From Kitasatospora sp. NBC_00374 (lineage in GTDB: Bacteria > Actinomycetota > Actinomycetes > Streptomycetales > Streptomycetaceae): a DNA stretch of 64,000 nt. This document shows, in pieces, positions 39,247 to 49,691 of the stretch. Numbering within the stretch: the first letter of the stretch is position 1; the number at the start of each line of letters is the position of its first letter. Under the pieces are notes generated by a model that did not search any database, was not told the origin of the DNA, and saw only the letters and a program-made list of their open reading frames with translations. The stretch lies in the NCBI RefSeq assembly GCF_041434935.1, contig NZ_CP107964.1:7919001-7983000 (forward strand), read 5' to 3'. The position numbers were made by a program, and so were the translations under genes.

Positions 39247-40263
39247 ATGCCTCTGCAGCACTACGGCGTGCTGGCCGCCCGAGTGGTCGCGCGACGCCGC
39301 GAAGGCGGGCGCGACACCCCGCACTACCAGCTCCACCTGCGCGACGCCGGCGGCACCGACTACCGGGCCGCCGTGAACGTGCTCTCCGACCAGGCGCCCT
39401 CGGAGCTGCTGCACGTCGTCGACGAGGACTTCCGGCACCCGCTGCTGCGGCGGCTGCCGCCGGTCGCCTCCGGCTGGACGCCGCTGTCCTCCCGGCCGGG
39501 CGGCGGCGGCCTCGACTTCGTCCGCGACGCGCTGTTCGACCCGGCCGCGCTGCGCCGGCTGCCGCCCGACCTGCCGGGCGCCGACAACGACCTGGCCGAC
39601 CTGCTGGACCGCCAGGTGCTGCGGGTGCTCGCCGACACCGCCGCGACCGTGTACGTCTTCGGACAGCGCTGGCCGAGCGAGCCGCACCTGCCCGACAAGG
39701 TCTTCGGCTTCCTGCCCGGCAACGGCGTCCACGACGTGCACATGAACCAGGGCAACGCGGCGAGCCACCGCCGTGACGACGGCGTCCGGCAGGACGGAGC
39801 GCTGTTGCTGCGGATCCCGTCGCAGGACCGCTGGGTGGCGGTCTTCCTGGCCTTCCAGTCGCAGTCCTGGCACACCGACGACGTCACCGGCCACGCTCTG
39901 GACGGGGTGCCCACCGGGCCCGCCGGCCCCGGGGAGGCCGTCCGGGCGCTGCGGATCCTGGCCGCTCTGGTCAACCCGCCCGGCGCCGACCGGCAGGCCG
40001 AGACCGTGACCCTGGTGAACACCTCCCCGGCCGCGGTGGACCTCGCGCACTGGCAGCTCGCCGACGCCCGGCAGCGGCGCCTCGCGCTGCCCGCCCAGCG
40101 GCTCGAACCGGGGGCGACCCTCACCGTGGCGACCGGCGAGGGCCTGACGCTCGGCAACAGCGGAGGCCGGATCACCCTCATCGATCCGGCCGGTCGTACC
40201 GTGCACGACGTCAGGTACACCGCGCGGCCGGCGGCCGTGGAGGGCGCGGCCATCACCTTCTGA
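39247..40263 (+). CDS. DUF2278 protein with C-terminal lamin-tail-like domain
   Basis: A 338-residue protein. The first 220 residues match the DUF2278 (YukJ-like) family: MPLQHYGVLAARVV, HYQLHLRDAGGTDYRAAVNV, GVHDVHMNQGN and FLAFQSQSWHTD. The last 100 residues (about 235-338) look like a lamin-tail/beta-sandwich domain: TVTLVNTSPAAVDLAHWQLAD, LPAQRLEPGATLTVA and GGRITLIDPAGRTVHDVRY. This pairing is known in bacterial DUF2278 proteins; its role is unknown. ATG at 39247 follows GAGGACGACTG. It lies 77 bp after the ATP-grasp pair. Confidence 0.8.
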   Translation: MPLQHYGVLAARVVARRREGGRDTPHYQLHLRDAGGTDYRAAVNVLSDQAPSELLHVVDEDFRHPLLRRLPPVASGWTPLSSRPGGGGLDFVRDALFDPAALRRLPPDLPGADNDLADLLDRQVLRVLADTAATVYVFGQRWPSEPHLPDKVFGFLPGNGVHDVHMNQGNAASHRRDDGVRQDGALLLRIPSQDRWVAVFLAFQSQSWHTDDVTGHALDGVPTGPAGPGEAVRALRILAALVNPPGADRQAETVTLVNTSPAAVDLAHWQLADARQRRLALPAQRLEPGATLTVATGEGLTLGNSGGRITLIDPAGRTVHDVRYTARPAAVEGAAITF

Positions 40264-40277
40264 CCGCGTCAACACTC

Positions 40278-40307
40278 TTGGCCCGGCTGGGGATCCATGT
40301 GAATAAT
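40278..40307 (+). promoter_or_regulatory. Candidate promoter of the GH5 gene
   Basis: TTGGCC (40278-40283) is followed after 18 bp by AATAAT (40302-40307) in a locally AT-rich patch. This gives a leader of about 65 nt before the ATG at 40380. Confidence 0.45.
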
Positions 40308-40379
40308 CGTCACGTTACCTTCGGGTAGCCGAACGAGGAGCATCACATTCGATCATCCCCCACCACCCTCGGGACGGCC

Positions 40380-42290
40380 ATGAACAAGGTGCTCACCCGT
40401 ACGCTCTCGGTCCTGGCGACGCTCGCCACCCTGCTGGCCCTCTCCGCCGGGAGCGGCGAGGCCACGGACCGGCCCGCCCCGACCGCGGGCGGCCGGCTCG
40501 CGGCGAGCTGGACCGGCCCGCTCAGCACCAGCGGCCGTTACGTCGTCGACGCCACCGGTGTCCGCTTCAAACTCAAGTCCGGCAACTGGGAAGGCGCCCA
40601 GGGCACCTGGACCGGCAGCGGCGACCCGCACGACCCGGCCGCCCACGCGCACGGCGAGAACGCCGAGAACATGCCGCTCGGCCTGGACCGGGCCCCGATC
40701 GCCCGGATCCTCGGCGACTTCCGCACCCTCGGCCTGAACAGCATCCGGCTGCCCTTCTCCAACGCCCTGATCCACGACACCGCGCCCGTCCCCGACGCGG
40801 CCGTCGCCGCCAACCCCCACCTGCGCGGCAAGACCCCCCTCCAGGTGTTCGACGCCGTCGTCGCGGCGCTCACCGCGGACGGTTTCGCGGTCGTGCTCAA
40901 CAACCACACCACCACCTCCCGCTGGTGCTGCGGCCTGGACGGCAACGAACGCTGGAACAGCGGCCAGTCCACCGACCAGTGGATCGCCGACTGGGTGTTC
41001 ATGGCCGAGCGCTACCGGGCCGACAAGCGGGTGGTCGGCGCCGACCTGCGCAACGAGATCCGCCGCGACACCTTCGACGACCCCAACTGGGGCTGGGGCG
41101 ACACCCACGACGCGTACGCCGCCTTCGAGGCCGCCGGGAACCGGATCCTGCAGACCGACCCCGACCTGCTGATCGTCATGGAGGGCATCAACTGGCAGGG
41201 CATCCCGCTCGACGGACTGCCGCACGGCCGACCGATGCTGACCCCGGTGCAGAACCTCTCGCACACCCTGATCCAGTCCGGCAAGCTGGTGTACGCGGCC
41301 CACTTCTACGCCTACACCGGCCCAGCGCACAGCGGCGCGACCGGCCTCGGCGAGACCCACGACCCGCGCTACCAGGACCTCACCCCCGCCCAACTCGCCC
41401 AGGTCGTCGACCAGCAGGCGCTGTTCGTCACCCGCGCCGGCGAGCACTTCACCGCGCCGGTGTGGATCAGCGAGTTCGGCGCGAGCGGACGCGGCGCCGC
41501 CGACCCGAAGGAACGCGCCTGGTTCGACCGGTTCACCGACCTCCTGGTCGCCAACGACACCGACTTCGCGTTCTGGCCCCTGGTCGGCTGGACCCGCGAC
41601 GGCGCACCGCTGGACAGCTGGGCCCTGCTCTCGTACGACAGCGCCGGGACGCGGCTGTCCGTCGACGACCCGGGCGACTGGCGGGCCGCCGACTGGCACC
41701 GCCTGGTCGACACCCCCGGCCGCACCGGCCCGGTGCCGCGCGCCGACCGCTGGAACATGCTCGGTCTCGACCACACCGACCTCGACGCCTCCGCCCGGAT
41801 GCTCGCCCGGCCCGACTGGGACCGCGGTGCCCGCAAGGGCAGCTGCCCCGACACGCAGCGGCTCGCCGCCCTCGGCCGCGGCGGCGGCCGGGCCCTGTGC
41901 ACCGACGCCGGCGCACCGGCCAGGACCTCGGCCCCCTACCTCGTGGTGACCGACGAGCGGTACGTGACCGGCGGTGACTGGGCCGTCGGCTACAACAAGC
42001 TCCAGTGCCCCGACCGGAGCTTCGCCGTCGGCTACAGCGTGCGCGGCGGCGCGATGTCCGCGCTGCTCTGCGCACCCTCGGCCACCGCCCTGCCCACCGG
42101 CGGCCACAACGTCTGGTTCGACCACGGCGACAACCGGCCCGCCGGCGGGGGCTCCACCGGCAGCGACTGGGCGCCGGGCTCGTATAAGGGCCAGTGCGCC
42201 GACGGCGAGTACCTGGCCGGCGTCGCCTACACCTGGCGCTGGACCCACGGCGGCGTCTCGGACGCGCTGCTCTGCCGACCGCTCGCCTGA
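40380..42290 (+). CDS. Secreted glycoside hydrolase family 5 protein
   Basis: A 636-residue secreted enzyme. A signal sequence (SVLATLATLLALSAGSGEA) precedes a GH5-like barrel at about residues 35-440. The acid/base glutamate is in VVGADLRNEIRRD, the nucleophile glutamate in APVWISEFGASG, and the family motifs LGLNSIRLPFSNAL and VVLNNHTTTSRWCC are present. The remaining 190 residues carry six or more paired cysteines (SCPDTQRLAALG, CPDRSFAVGYS, CADGEYLAGVAY) and look like a repeated carbohydrate-binding or accessory module. It probably acts on beta-glucans or related plant or fungal polysaccharide. Downstream hairpin at 42306. Confidence 0.86.
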   Translation: MNKVLTRTLSVLATLATLLALSAGSGEATDRPAPTAGGRLAASWTGPLSTSGRYVVDATGVRFKLKSGNWEGAQGTWTGSGDPHDPAAHAHGENAENMPLGLDRAPIARILGDFRTLGLNSIRLPFSNALIHDTAPVPDAAVAANPHLRGKTPLQVFDAVVAALTADGFAVVLNNHTTTSRWCCGLDGNERWNSGQSTDQWIADWVFMAERYRADKRVVGADLRNEIRRDTFDDPNWGWGDTHDAYAAFEAAGNRILQTDPDLLIVMEGINWQGIPLDGLPHGRPMLTPVQNLSHTLIQSGKLVYAAHFYAYTGPAHSGATGLGETHDPRYQDLTPAQLAQVVDQQALFVTRAGEHFTAPVWISEFGASGRGAADPKERAWFDRFTDLLVANDTDFAFWPLVGWTRDGAPLDSWALLSYDSAGTRLSVDDPGDWRAADWHRLVDTPGRTGPVPRADRWNMLGLDHTDLDASARMLARPDWDRGARKGSCPDTQRLAALGRGGGRALCTDAGAPARTSAPYLVVTDERYVTGGDWAVGYNKLQCPDRSFAVGYSVRGGAMSALLCAPSATALPTGGHNVWFDHGDNRPAGGGSTGSDWAPGSYKGQCADGEYLAGVAYTWRWTHGGVSDALLCRPLA

Positions 42291-42305
42291 CCAGCGGTAA
42301 CGACC

Positions 42306-42334
42306 GCGGCGGCCCCGTACGGGCGGGCCGCCGC
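42306..42334 (+). terminator. Hairpin terminator after the GH5 gene
   Basis: A perfect 10-bp stem, GCGGCGGCCC (42306-42315) with GGGCCGCCGC (42325-42334), and a 9-nt loop. Confidence 0.6.
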
Positions 42335-42511
42335 ACCGCCCCCGCCGCGACCGATCGAATACCGGCCGGAACGGACGTAAGGTGGCCTGACACGCCACGC
42401 GCGGCCCGACCGTCGGCCGCCGCGGCACGGGACCGGCCCGACGCGCGTCCACGCCCACCGTCCGGCCACAGGTACAGGGCGCGCGACCGGTGCGGACGAC
42501 GGAGGCGGCCG

Positions 42512-43987
<1,476 letters not shown>

Positions 43988-44096
43988 GCCGGCGGCCGGT
44001 CCGTCACACCCGCGTAACCGGCCCGCAGCAGCCCCGACAACCCGCCCCGCTAGGCTCGGGAACACCGCCGAACAGGCCAGACGCCCGAGGAGACCC

Positions 44097-45974
44097 GTGC
44101 CCCGGACCGCCCGCCGCCCACCCGACTGGCTGGCCCACCCGCTGCGCTGGCAGCACACCCCCGTACCCTGGCCCGCCATGCTGCGCGGCGCCCTCGGCAT
44201 GGGCCCGCTGCTCGGCGCCGGGATCGCCACCGGCCGGCCCGAGGCCGGCCTGCTCGCCGGGCTGGGCGCGCTCTTCGCCGGCATCAACGACCGGCCCGGC
44301 ACTCGCCGGGCGGGCCTGCTGCAGATCGGCGTCCCGGCCCTGGGAGGCGCCCTCGGCCTGCTGCTCGGCGTCGCCGCCGGCTGGTGGGCGGTGCCCGTCC
44401 TGCTGACGGTGGGCCTGCTCTCGGGGGCGATCAGCGTCGCCGGGCCGGTCTGCTCGGCGGCGGCCCTCCAACTGCTGGTCCTCACCGCCGTCGGCGGCGG
44501 CATGGCGCTCGCCCTGCCGGGCTGGGCCAGGGCCGGCGCGTTCCTGGCCGGCGCCGGCTGGCTGCTACTGCTGCGCCTGGTGCCGCGCCCGACCCGGCGA
44601 CCGCCCCGGCGGCACGGCGAACGGCTCGCCGTCGCCACCGTCTTCGACGCGCTCGCGGACGCCCTGGACGCCGTCGGCACGCCCGGCGCCGAACCCGCCC
44701 GCCGCCGGCTGACCGCCGCCCTCGACCGAGCCGACCAGGCCCTGCGCCTGCACCGGCTGATCCGGCTGCCCGGCCGGTCCCGCGCCGAGGAGGCCGAGCT
44801 CGCCGGCCGCCTCGCCGCCGCGGCCGCGCTGTGCGAGGCGAGCGTCGCGCTGCTCTGGGAGGGCACCCGGCTGCCGGCCCGGATCTCCACCGGCCCGCGG
44901 CGCCTCGCCGAGGCCGTCCGCGCCGGCGGCACCCCGGGCGCCCTGTCCGCCCCCCGCTCCGACACCCCGGCCCGGACCGCCTTCGACCGCGCCGTCCTCG
45001 ACGCCGGCCTGGTCTTCGCCGGCGCCCCGGCCCCCATCCGCCCGCCCGCTCCCAAGGGACCGCGCGGCATCCACCCGGCGGGCCCGGCCGGCCGGGAGTA
45101 CGGCCTGCGGGTGGCGGTCTGCGTCACCGTCAGCACCGTGGCAGCGCTGCTGCTGCACACCGAGCACTGGTACTGGCTGCCGGTCACCGCGGCCTTCCTG
45201 GTCAAGCCCGACTTCGGCCCGCTGTTCTCCCGGGTGGTCAACCGCTTCGCCGGCACCGCCCTCGGCGTGCTGCTCTTCGCCGCCCTGACGGCGGCCACCG
45301 ACCGGCCGTGGCTGCCCGTCGCGACCGTGGTGCTCACCGGCGCGCTCATCCCGGTGGCCGCCCGCCACTTCGCGCTGCAGACCGCCGTCGTCACGCTCAC
45401 CGTGCTCGCCTTCGTCTCGGCGGCCGGCGACCGCCAGGCCGCCCCCTCGCGGCTCGTCGACACCGCCCTGGCCTGCGGCATCGTCCTGCTGGCCGGCCAC
45501 CTGCCGAGGCTCGCCGACACCCGCGCCCGGGTCGGCCACCGCTCCGCCCACGCCCTGCGCAGCACCCGCCGCTACCTCGATCACGTCCTCTCCGGCGCCC
45601 CCGGCCGGCAGCACCGCGCCGACCTGCGCCGCTCCGCCTACCGGGCGCTCGCCGAGGCCCGGGCCGCCGCGGAGGGCGCGGCCGCCGAACTCGCCACCGG
45701 TCCCGACCTCGACTGGATCCGGGTCACCACCGGGGCCGAGCGCATCGCGGACGCCGCCACCGCCTGCGCCGTCCGCATCGAGCACGGCTCACCCCGGCCC
45801 GGCCGTCCGGCGGCCCGTCAGGTCACCGCCGCCCTCGACGCCATGGCCGACACCCTGGACGGCCGCCACCCGGCCCCGCCCGAGGCCGGGCCCGCCACCC
45901 CGACGGATTGCCGAACCCTGGACGACATCCTCGGCGAACTCCACCGCATCCGCGCCCTCACCACCGCGGCCTGA
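44097..45974 (+). CDS. FUSC-family membrane protein (aromatic acid exporter type)
   Basis: A 625-residue protein with two hydrophobic blocks separated by a soluble helical domain. Helices lie at about residues 30-165 and again at about 345-465. The second block has the FUSC motif TEHWYWLPVTAAFLVKPDFG and RVVNRFAGTALGVLL. FUSC proteins of this type export aromatic acids or similar compounds; the substrate here is unknown. GTG at 44097 has GAGGAG six nt upstream. It follows gltD by 109 bp and may share its transcript. Confidence 0.83.
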   Translation: MPRTARRPPDWLAHPLRWQHTPVPWPAMLRGALGMGPLLGAGIATGRPEAGLLAGLGALFAGINDRPGTRRAGLLQIGVPALGGALGLLLGVAAGWWAVPVLLTVGLLSGAISVAGPVCSAAALQLLVLTAVGGGMALALPGWARAGAFLAGAGWLLLLRLVPRPTRRPPRRHGERLAVATVFDALADALDAVGTPGAEPARRRLTAALDRADQALRLHRLIRLPGRSRAEEAELAGRLAAAAALCEASVALLWEGTRLPARISTGPRRLAEAVRAGGTPGALSAPRSDTPARTAFDRAVLDAGLVFAGAPAPIRPPAPKGPRGIHPAGPAGREYGLRVAVCVTVSTVAALLLHTEHWYWLPVTAAFLVKPDFGPLFSRVVNRFAGTALGVLLFAALTAATDRPWLPVATVVLTGALIPVAARHFALQTAVVTLTVLAFVSAAGDRQAAPSRLVDTALACGIVLLAGHLPRLADTRARVGHRSAHALRSTRRYLDHVLSGAPGRQHRADLRRSAYRALAEARAAAEGAAAELATGPDLDWIRVTTGAERIADAATACAVRIEHGSPRPGRPAARQVTAALDAMADTLDGRHPAPPEAGPATPTDCRTLDDILGELHRIRALTTAA

Positions 45975-46168
45975 CCGGATCCCTGCGGGCGTCGACACCT
46001 TCCGCACCTGCTCCGTTCGCCGGCCGTCCGGCCGTCGCCCGGTAGACTGCCGGCCGGCGGTGCACCGGGTGCCGACGGACCCCGACCCGGCGGCCGCCCT
46101 CCCCAGCGGTGGTCACCGGCGATCGCCCTCCCCCCGTACCGCCGCAGGGCGAACCCCGGAGCCCCCTC

Positions 46169-47377
46169 ATGCCACTGGCGCTCGTCGCCCTCGCCATCAC
46201 CGCCTTCGCCATCGGCACCACCGAGTTCGCCGCGATGGGCCTGCTGCCGCAGGTCGCCGACGACCTCGGGGTGACGATCCCGCAGGCCGGCTGGCTGATC
46301 TCGCTCTACGCCGTCGGCGTCGTGATCGGCGCTCCGCTGCTCACCGCCGCCTGCGCCCGGCTGCCCCGCAAGGCCGTCCTGATCGGACTGGCCGGGCTGT
46401 TCACCGTCGGCAACCTGCTCTGCGCCCTCGCCCCGAACTTCGGGCTGCTGGCCGTCGCCAGGCTGATCACCGGCCTGCCGCACGGCGCGTTCTTCGGCGC
46501 CGGGGCGGTGGCCGCCGCCGAGCTCGCCGCACCGCACCTGCGGGCCCGCGCGGTGTCGGTGATGTTCTCCGGCCTCACGGTCGCCAACATCCTCGGCGTG
46601 CCCGCGGCCACCCTGCTCGGCCAGCACCTCGGCTGGCGCGCCGCGATGCTGGTGGTCGTCGCGATCGGCGCGCTCGGGGTGGCCGCGACGGCCCGGCTCG
46701 TCCCACCGCTGCCCGGCCACCCGCAGGCCGGCCTGCGGACCGAGCTCTCCACCTTCCGCAGCGGCCAGCTCTGGGCGGCGCTCGCCACGGTCGTGTTCGG
46801 CTGCGCCGGGCTGTTCTCCTGCTACACCTACATCACCCCGACGCTGACCGAGGTGGCCGGCTTCGGCGAGGGATCGGTGACGCCGGTCCTCGCCCTGTTC
46901 GGGGTCGGCATGACGCTCGGCAACGCGATCGGCGGGTACGCGGCGGACCGGGCGCTGCGCCCGAGCATCTGCGCGGCCTTCCTGCTGACGGCGGGGTCGC
47001 TCGCGCTGTTCGCGCTGACCGCGCACGCGCGCTGGTCGGCGGCGCTGACGGTGGTGCTGATCGGCATGTTCGGCTTCGCGACCGTACCCACCGTGCAGAC
47101 CCTCGTGCTGCAGAAGGCCCGTGCGGCCCCCACCCTGGCCTCCGCCACCGTCCAGGGCGCCTTCAACCTGGCCAACGCGCAGGGCGCCTACCTCGGTGGT
47201 GTCGCAGTTGGCGCAGGCCTCGGCTGGACCTCGCCCACCCTGGTCGGGGCCGGGCTCGCGGCCGTCGGCTGCGTGGTCGCCGCCGTCTCCTGGGCGGTGG
47301 ACCGCCGCAGCCCGCGGGCGGCCGTCGTGAAGGCCGCGGAGCCGGCGGCCGCCGAGCCGGTGCCCGCCGGGGCCTGA
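46169..47377 (+). CDS. MFS transporter of the arabinose-efflux/drug-export type
   Basis: A 402-residue 12-helix transporter. The N-terminus LALVALAITAFAIGTTEFAAMG is characteristic of the DHA1-type exporters (AraJ/PbuE-like), followed by QAGWLISLYAVGVVIGAPLL and ARLPRKAVLIGLAGLFTVGN (motif A variant) and GLPHGAFFGAGAV. These proteins export drugs, sugars or purines by proton antiport. ATG at 46169 with GGAG seven nt upstream is my preferred start; an in-frame GTG at 46109 would add 20 proline-rich residues. Convergent with the CBS gene across a 15-bp stem. Confidence 0.87.
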   Translation: MPLALVALAITAFAIGTTEFAAMGLLPQVADDLGVTIPQAGWLISLYAVGVVIGAPLLTAACARLPRKAVLIGLAGLFTVGNLLCALAPNFGLLAVARLITGLPHGAFFGAGAVAAAELAAPHLRARAVSVMFSGLTVANILGVPAATLLGQHLGWRAAMLVVVAIGALGVAATARLVPPLPGHPQAGLRTELSTFRSGQLWAALATVVFGCAGLFSCYTYITPTLTEVAGFGEGSVTPVLALFGVGMTLGNAIGGYAADRALRPSICAAFLLTAGSLALFALTAHARWSAALTVVLIGMFGFATVPTVQTLVLQKARAAPTLASATVQGAFNLANAQGAYLGGVAVGAGLGWTSPTLVGAGLAAVGCVVAAVSWAVDRRSPRAAVVKAAEPAAAEPVPAGA

Positions 47378-47384
47378 GACGGGA

Positions 47385-47417
47385 GGACGGCGCGGGAGCC
47401 GGGCTCCCGCGCCGTCC
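47385..47417. terminator. Bidirectional terminator between MFS and CBS genes
   Basis: A perfect 15-bp stem GGACGGCGCGGGAGC (47385-47399) with its complement at 47403-47417 and a 3-nt loop CGG. Confidence 0.82.
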
Positions 47418-47429
47418 GGTGACGCCGGT

Positions 47430-47864
47430 TCAGTGGCTGAGGTAGATGCTGTCCATGAACTCGATGATCTGCCGGTCGGTCAGCAGGTTGCCCTCGCGGT
47501 GACCGCTGGCGAGGTCGGACTCGCTGATCATGCCGATCAGCTTGCCGTTGTCGATCACCGGGATCCGGCGGATCTGGTGCTGCTCCATCTTCTTCAGCAC
47601 GGCCTCGATGTCGTCGTCGGCCCGTACGCAGTGCAGGTGCCCGGCCAGTTCCATGGCCTTCATCGTCATCGGGTCCTTGCCCTCGGCGAGACATCGGACC
47701 ACGATGTCGCGGTCGGTGATGATGCCTTTCAGCATCTTGTCCTGGCCGCAGATGGGCAGGGCGCCGACGCCCATTTCGCGCATCAGCCGGGCCGCGTCCA
47801 TCAGGGTCTGGTCGCCGTCGATGCACTGGGCGCCGCTGTGCATGATGTCACGGGCAGTGATCAC
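47430..47864 (-). CDS. CBS-pair protein
   Basis: A 144-residue protein consisting of two CBS domains: ARDIMHSGAQCIDGDQTLMD through GIITDRDIVVRCL, then LHCVRADDDIEAVLKKMEQ through IGMISESDLASG. CBS pairs (Bateman modules) bind adenosyl ligands such as AMP or ATP. Stand-alone proteins of this size in Streptomyces are numerous and of unclear partner. GTG at 47864 has AGAGG upstream. The C-terminus ends in a short acidic helix. Nothing next to it suggests a partner enzyme. Confidence 0.88.
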   Translation of the reverse strand: MITARDIMHSGAQCIDGDQTLMDAARLMREMGVGALPICGQDKMLKGIITDRDIVVRCLAEGKDPMTMKAMELAGHLHCVRADDDIEAVLKKMEQHQIRRIPVIDNGKLIGMISESDLASGHREGNLLTDRQIIEFMDSIYLSH

Positions 47865-48000
47865 GTGAGGTCCTCTCCTCGGACCGCACCGAAGTGCGGA
47901 GTGTGATGGTGTGATCACCATATGTTCCCGGGCGGATGATCGCTCGGGCGGGCGGCCCGGCCCCGGAGAGCGGCCCCGCGGGCGCGCGACCTCCGGCCGC

Positions 48001-48309
48001 TCAGGCCACCCCGCACAGCCGGAGCAGCGCGGTGGTGGCGGCCGCCGCGACCACGACCACCGGGAACGGCAGCCGGCGGACCGCGAGGACGCCGCCGACC
48101 AGCACGCCGGCCGGCCGGGCCCAGCCGGCGAAGCCGTGACCCTCGGTGAGCGTGGCGGTGGCCAGCAGGGCGACCAGCAGGACGGGGGCGGCGACCGACA
48201 GCAGCTCCTGGAGGTGGGCCGGCAGCCGCAGCCGGTCACGGAAGGCGGGGCCGGCCAGGCGCAGGGCAAAGGTGCCGGCGGCGAGTGCCAGGACGGTGAA
48301 CAGGGGCAT
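48001..48309 (-). CDS. azlD: AzlD-type branched-chain amino acid export subunit
   Basis: A 102-residue protein with about four hydrophobic helices, typical in size and pattern for AzlD (LALAAGTFALRLAGPAFRDRL near the N-terminus, the conserved arginine-containing motif). AzlC and AzlD together export branched-chain amino acids or related compounds. ATG at 48309 shares its A with the stop codon of the upstream azlC, so the two are coupled. Confidence 0.85.
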   Translation of the reverse strand: MPLFTVLALAAGTFALRLAGPAFRDRLRLPAHLQELLSVAAPVLLVALLATATLTEGHGFAGWARPAGVLVGGVLAVRRLPFPVVVVAAAATTALLRLCGVA

Positions 48310-49004
48310 CAGCGCGCCTCCTTGGTGGTGGCGGTGGTGCGGCGGATCGCGGGTGCCAGGCCGACCAGGGCCAGCAGGACGGGCAGGCCCGGCGGCAGGA
48401 ACGGGGTGGCCAGCAGGGCGGCGGCGGCCCCGATCAGGGCGGCGTCGCGGGTGGAGCGCCGGTCGAGCAGCGGCAGCAGCAGGGCCAGCAGGACGGCGGG
48501 GAAGGCGGCGTCCAGGCCGAGCGCGGCGGTGTCGCCGATCGCGCTGCCGACCAGGGCGCCGAGGGCGACGGCGAGGTTCCAGCAGAGGAACAGGGCGACG
48601 CCGCAGAGCCAGAAGACGGCCCGGCGCCGGCGCGGGTCCTGGTGCTGCAGCGCGAAGGCCGCGGACTCGTCCGTCAGCAGGTGGGCGCCGACCAGCTTCT
48701 TCCACCACGGGCCGCCGCCCAGGACGTCGGCGACGGCGAAGCCCAGCGGGAGCAGGCGGGTGTTGAGCACCAGCCCGGTGGCGACCGCGGCGAGCGGCCC
48801 GCCGCCGGCCAGCAGGACACCGACCGCGGCGAACTGGGAGCCGCCGGCGAAGACCAGCAGGGACAGCGTGATCGGGACCCAGGCGGGCAGTCCGCCGCCC
48901 ACGGCGATCGCGCCGAAGGAGGCGCCGACCACCGCGTCGGCGAGGCAGACCAGGGCGATGTCGTGAAGGATGCCGCGGTCGAGCGTTCGCCATGATGAAC
49001 TCAT
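48309..49004 (-). CDS. azlC: AzlC-type branched-chain amino acid export subunit
   Basis: A 231-residue membrane protein with six to seven helices. It shows the AzlC motifs GASFGAIAVGGGLPAWVPITLS, VFAGGSQFAAVGVLLAGG (the usual GASQFA element), LNTRLLPLGFAVAD and LLTDESAAFAL. I chose the ATG at 49004, since the alternative ATG at 49028 falls inside a perfect palindrome that looks like an operator. It is divergent from an XRE-cupin regulator gene, which is the usual arrangement for such exporters. Confidence 0.87.
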   Translation of the reverse strand: MSSSWRTLDRGILHDIALVCLADAVVGASFGAIAVGGGLPAWVPITLSLLVFAGGSQFAAVGVLLAGGGPLAAVATGLVLNTRLLPLGFAVADVLGGGPWWKKLVGAHLLTDESAAFALQHQDPRRRRAVFWLCGVALFLCWNLAVALGALVGSAIGDTAALGLDAAFPAVLLALLLPLLDRRSTRDAALIGAAAALLATPFLPPGLPVLLALVGLAPAIRRTTATTKEAR

Positions 49005-49016
49005 GTCCAATAGAGT

Positions 49017-49049
49017 GAACGCCGTCATCGGCGTTCGTCAAGTCGAACG
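49017..49049. promoter_or_regulatory. Two overlapping palindromes in the azlC/regulator gap
   Basis: GAACGCCG-TCAT-CGGCGTTC (49017-49036) is a perfect 8-bp-arm palindrome. CGTTCG-TCAAGT-CGAACG (49032-49049) is a perfect 6-bp-arm palindrome sharing five bases with the first. Both sit between the divergent start codons and are good candidates for the regulator's binding site. Confidence 0.65.
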
Positions 49050-49071
49050 AGTGGACGTCTGGAGCGAACGA

Positions 49072-49656
49072 ATGGGAACCCCGTCGCCGGCTGGGGCCGA
49101 GCAGCCCCGGCTCGACCTGATCGCCCTGATCGCGGCGTCGATCCGCCGCGAGCGCACCCGGGTCGGCCTGTCGCTGACCGAGCTGGCCAAGCGGGCGGGC
49201 ATCGCCAAGTCCACGCTGTCCCAGCTGGAGTCGGGCGCCGGCAACCCGAGTGTGGAGACCCTCTGGGCACTCGGGGTCGCGCTCGGCGTGCCGTTCAGCC
49301 GGCTGGTGGACCCGCCCCGCCCGGCCGTCCGGGTGATCCGGGTCGGCGAGGGGCCGATCACCTACTCGGAACGGGCCGACTACGCGGCCACCCTGCTGGC
49401 CTCCTGCCCGCCCAACGCCCGGCGCGACCTGTACCGGATCGAGGCGCAGCCGGGCGGCTCGCGGGTCTCCGACCCGCACATGGCCGGCACCACCGAGCAC
49501 GTCGTGGTCGGCACCGGCCGGGCCCTGGTGGGCCCGGCCGAGGAGCCGGTCGAACTCGGCCCGGGCGACTACATCGCCTACCCGGGCGACGCGGCGCACG
49601 TCTTCCGGGCCCTGGAGCCCGACACCACCGCGCTGATCGTGATGGAGCACATCTGA
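49072..49656 (+). CDS. XRE-family regulator with C-terminal cupin
   Basis: A 194-residue protein. The N-terminal XRE helix-turn-helix is at about residues 18-75 (LSLTELAKRAGIAKSTLSQLE, GNPSVETLWALGVALGV), and a C-terminal cupin domain at about 110-190 (AGTTEHVVVGTGRALVG and ELGPGDYIAYPGDAAHVF). This architecture is common in regulators of amino-acid and amine transport. I chose the ATG at 49072 (GGAG seven nt upstream) over ATG at 49003, because the latter would place the palindromes inside the gene. It probably represses azlCD and itself until the cupin binds a ligand. Confidence 0.87.
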   Translation: MGTPSPAGAEQPRLDLIALIAASIRRERTRVGLSLTELAKRAGIAKSTLSQLESGAGNPSVETLWALGVALGVPFSRLVDPPRPAVRVIRVGEGPITYSERADYAATLLASCPPNARRDLYRIEAQPGGSRVSDPHMAGTTEHVVVGTGRALVGPAEEPVELGPGDYIAYPGDAAHVFRALEPDTTALIVMEHI

Positions 49657-49691
49657 CCCGGCGGCCCGGTCGCGGTGTGCCGCCCGGACGG

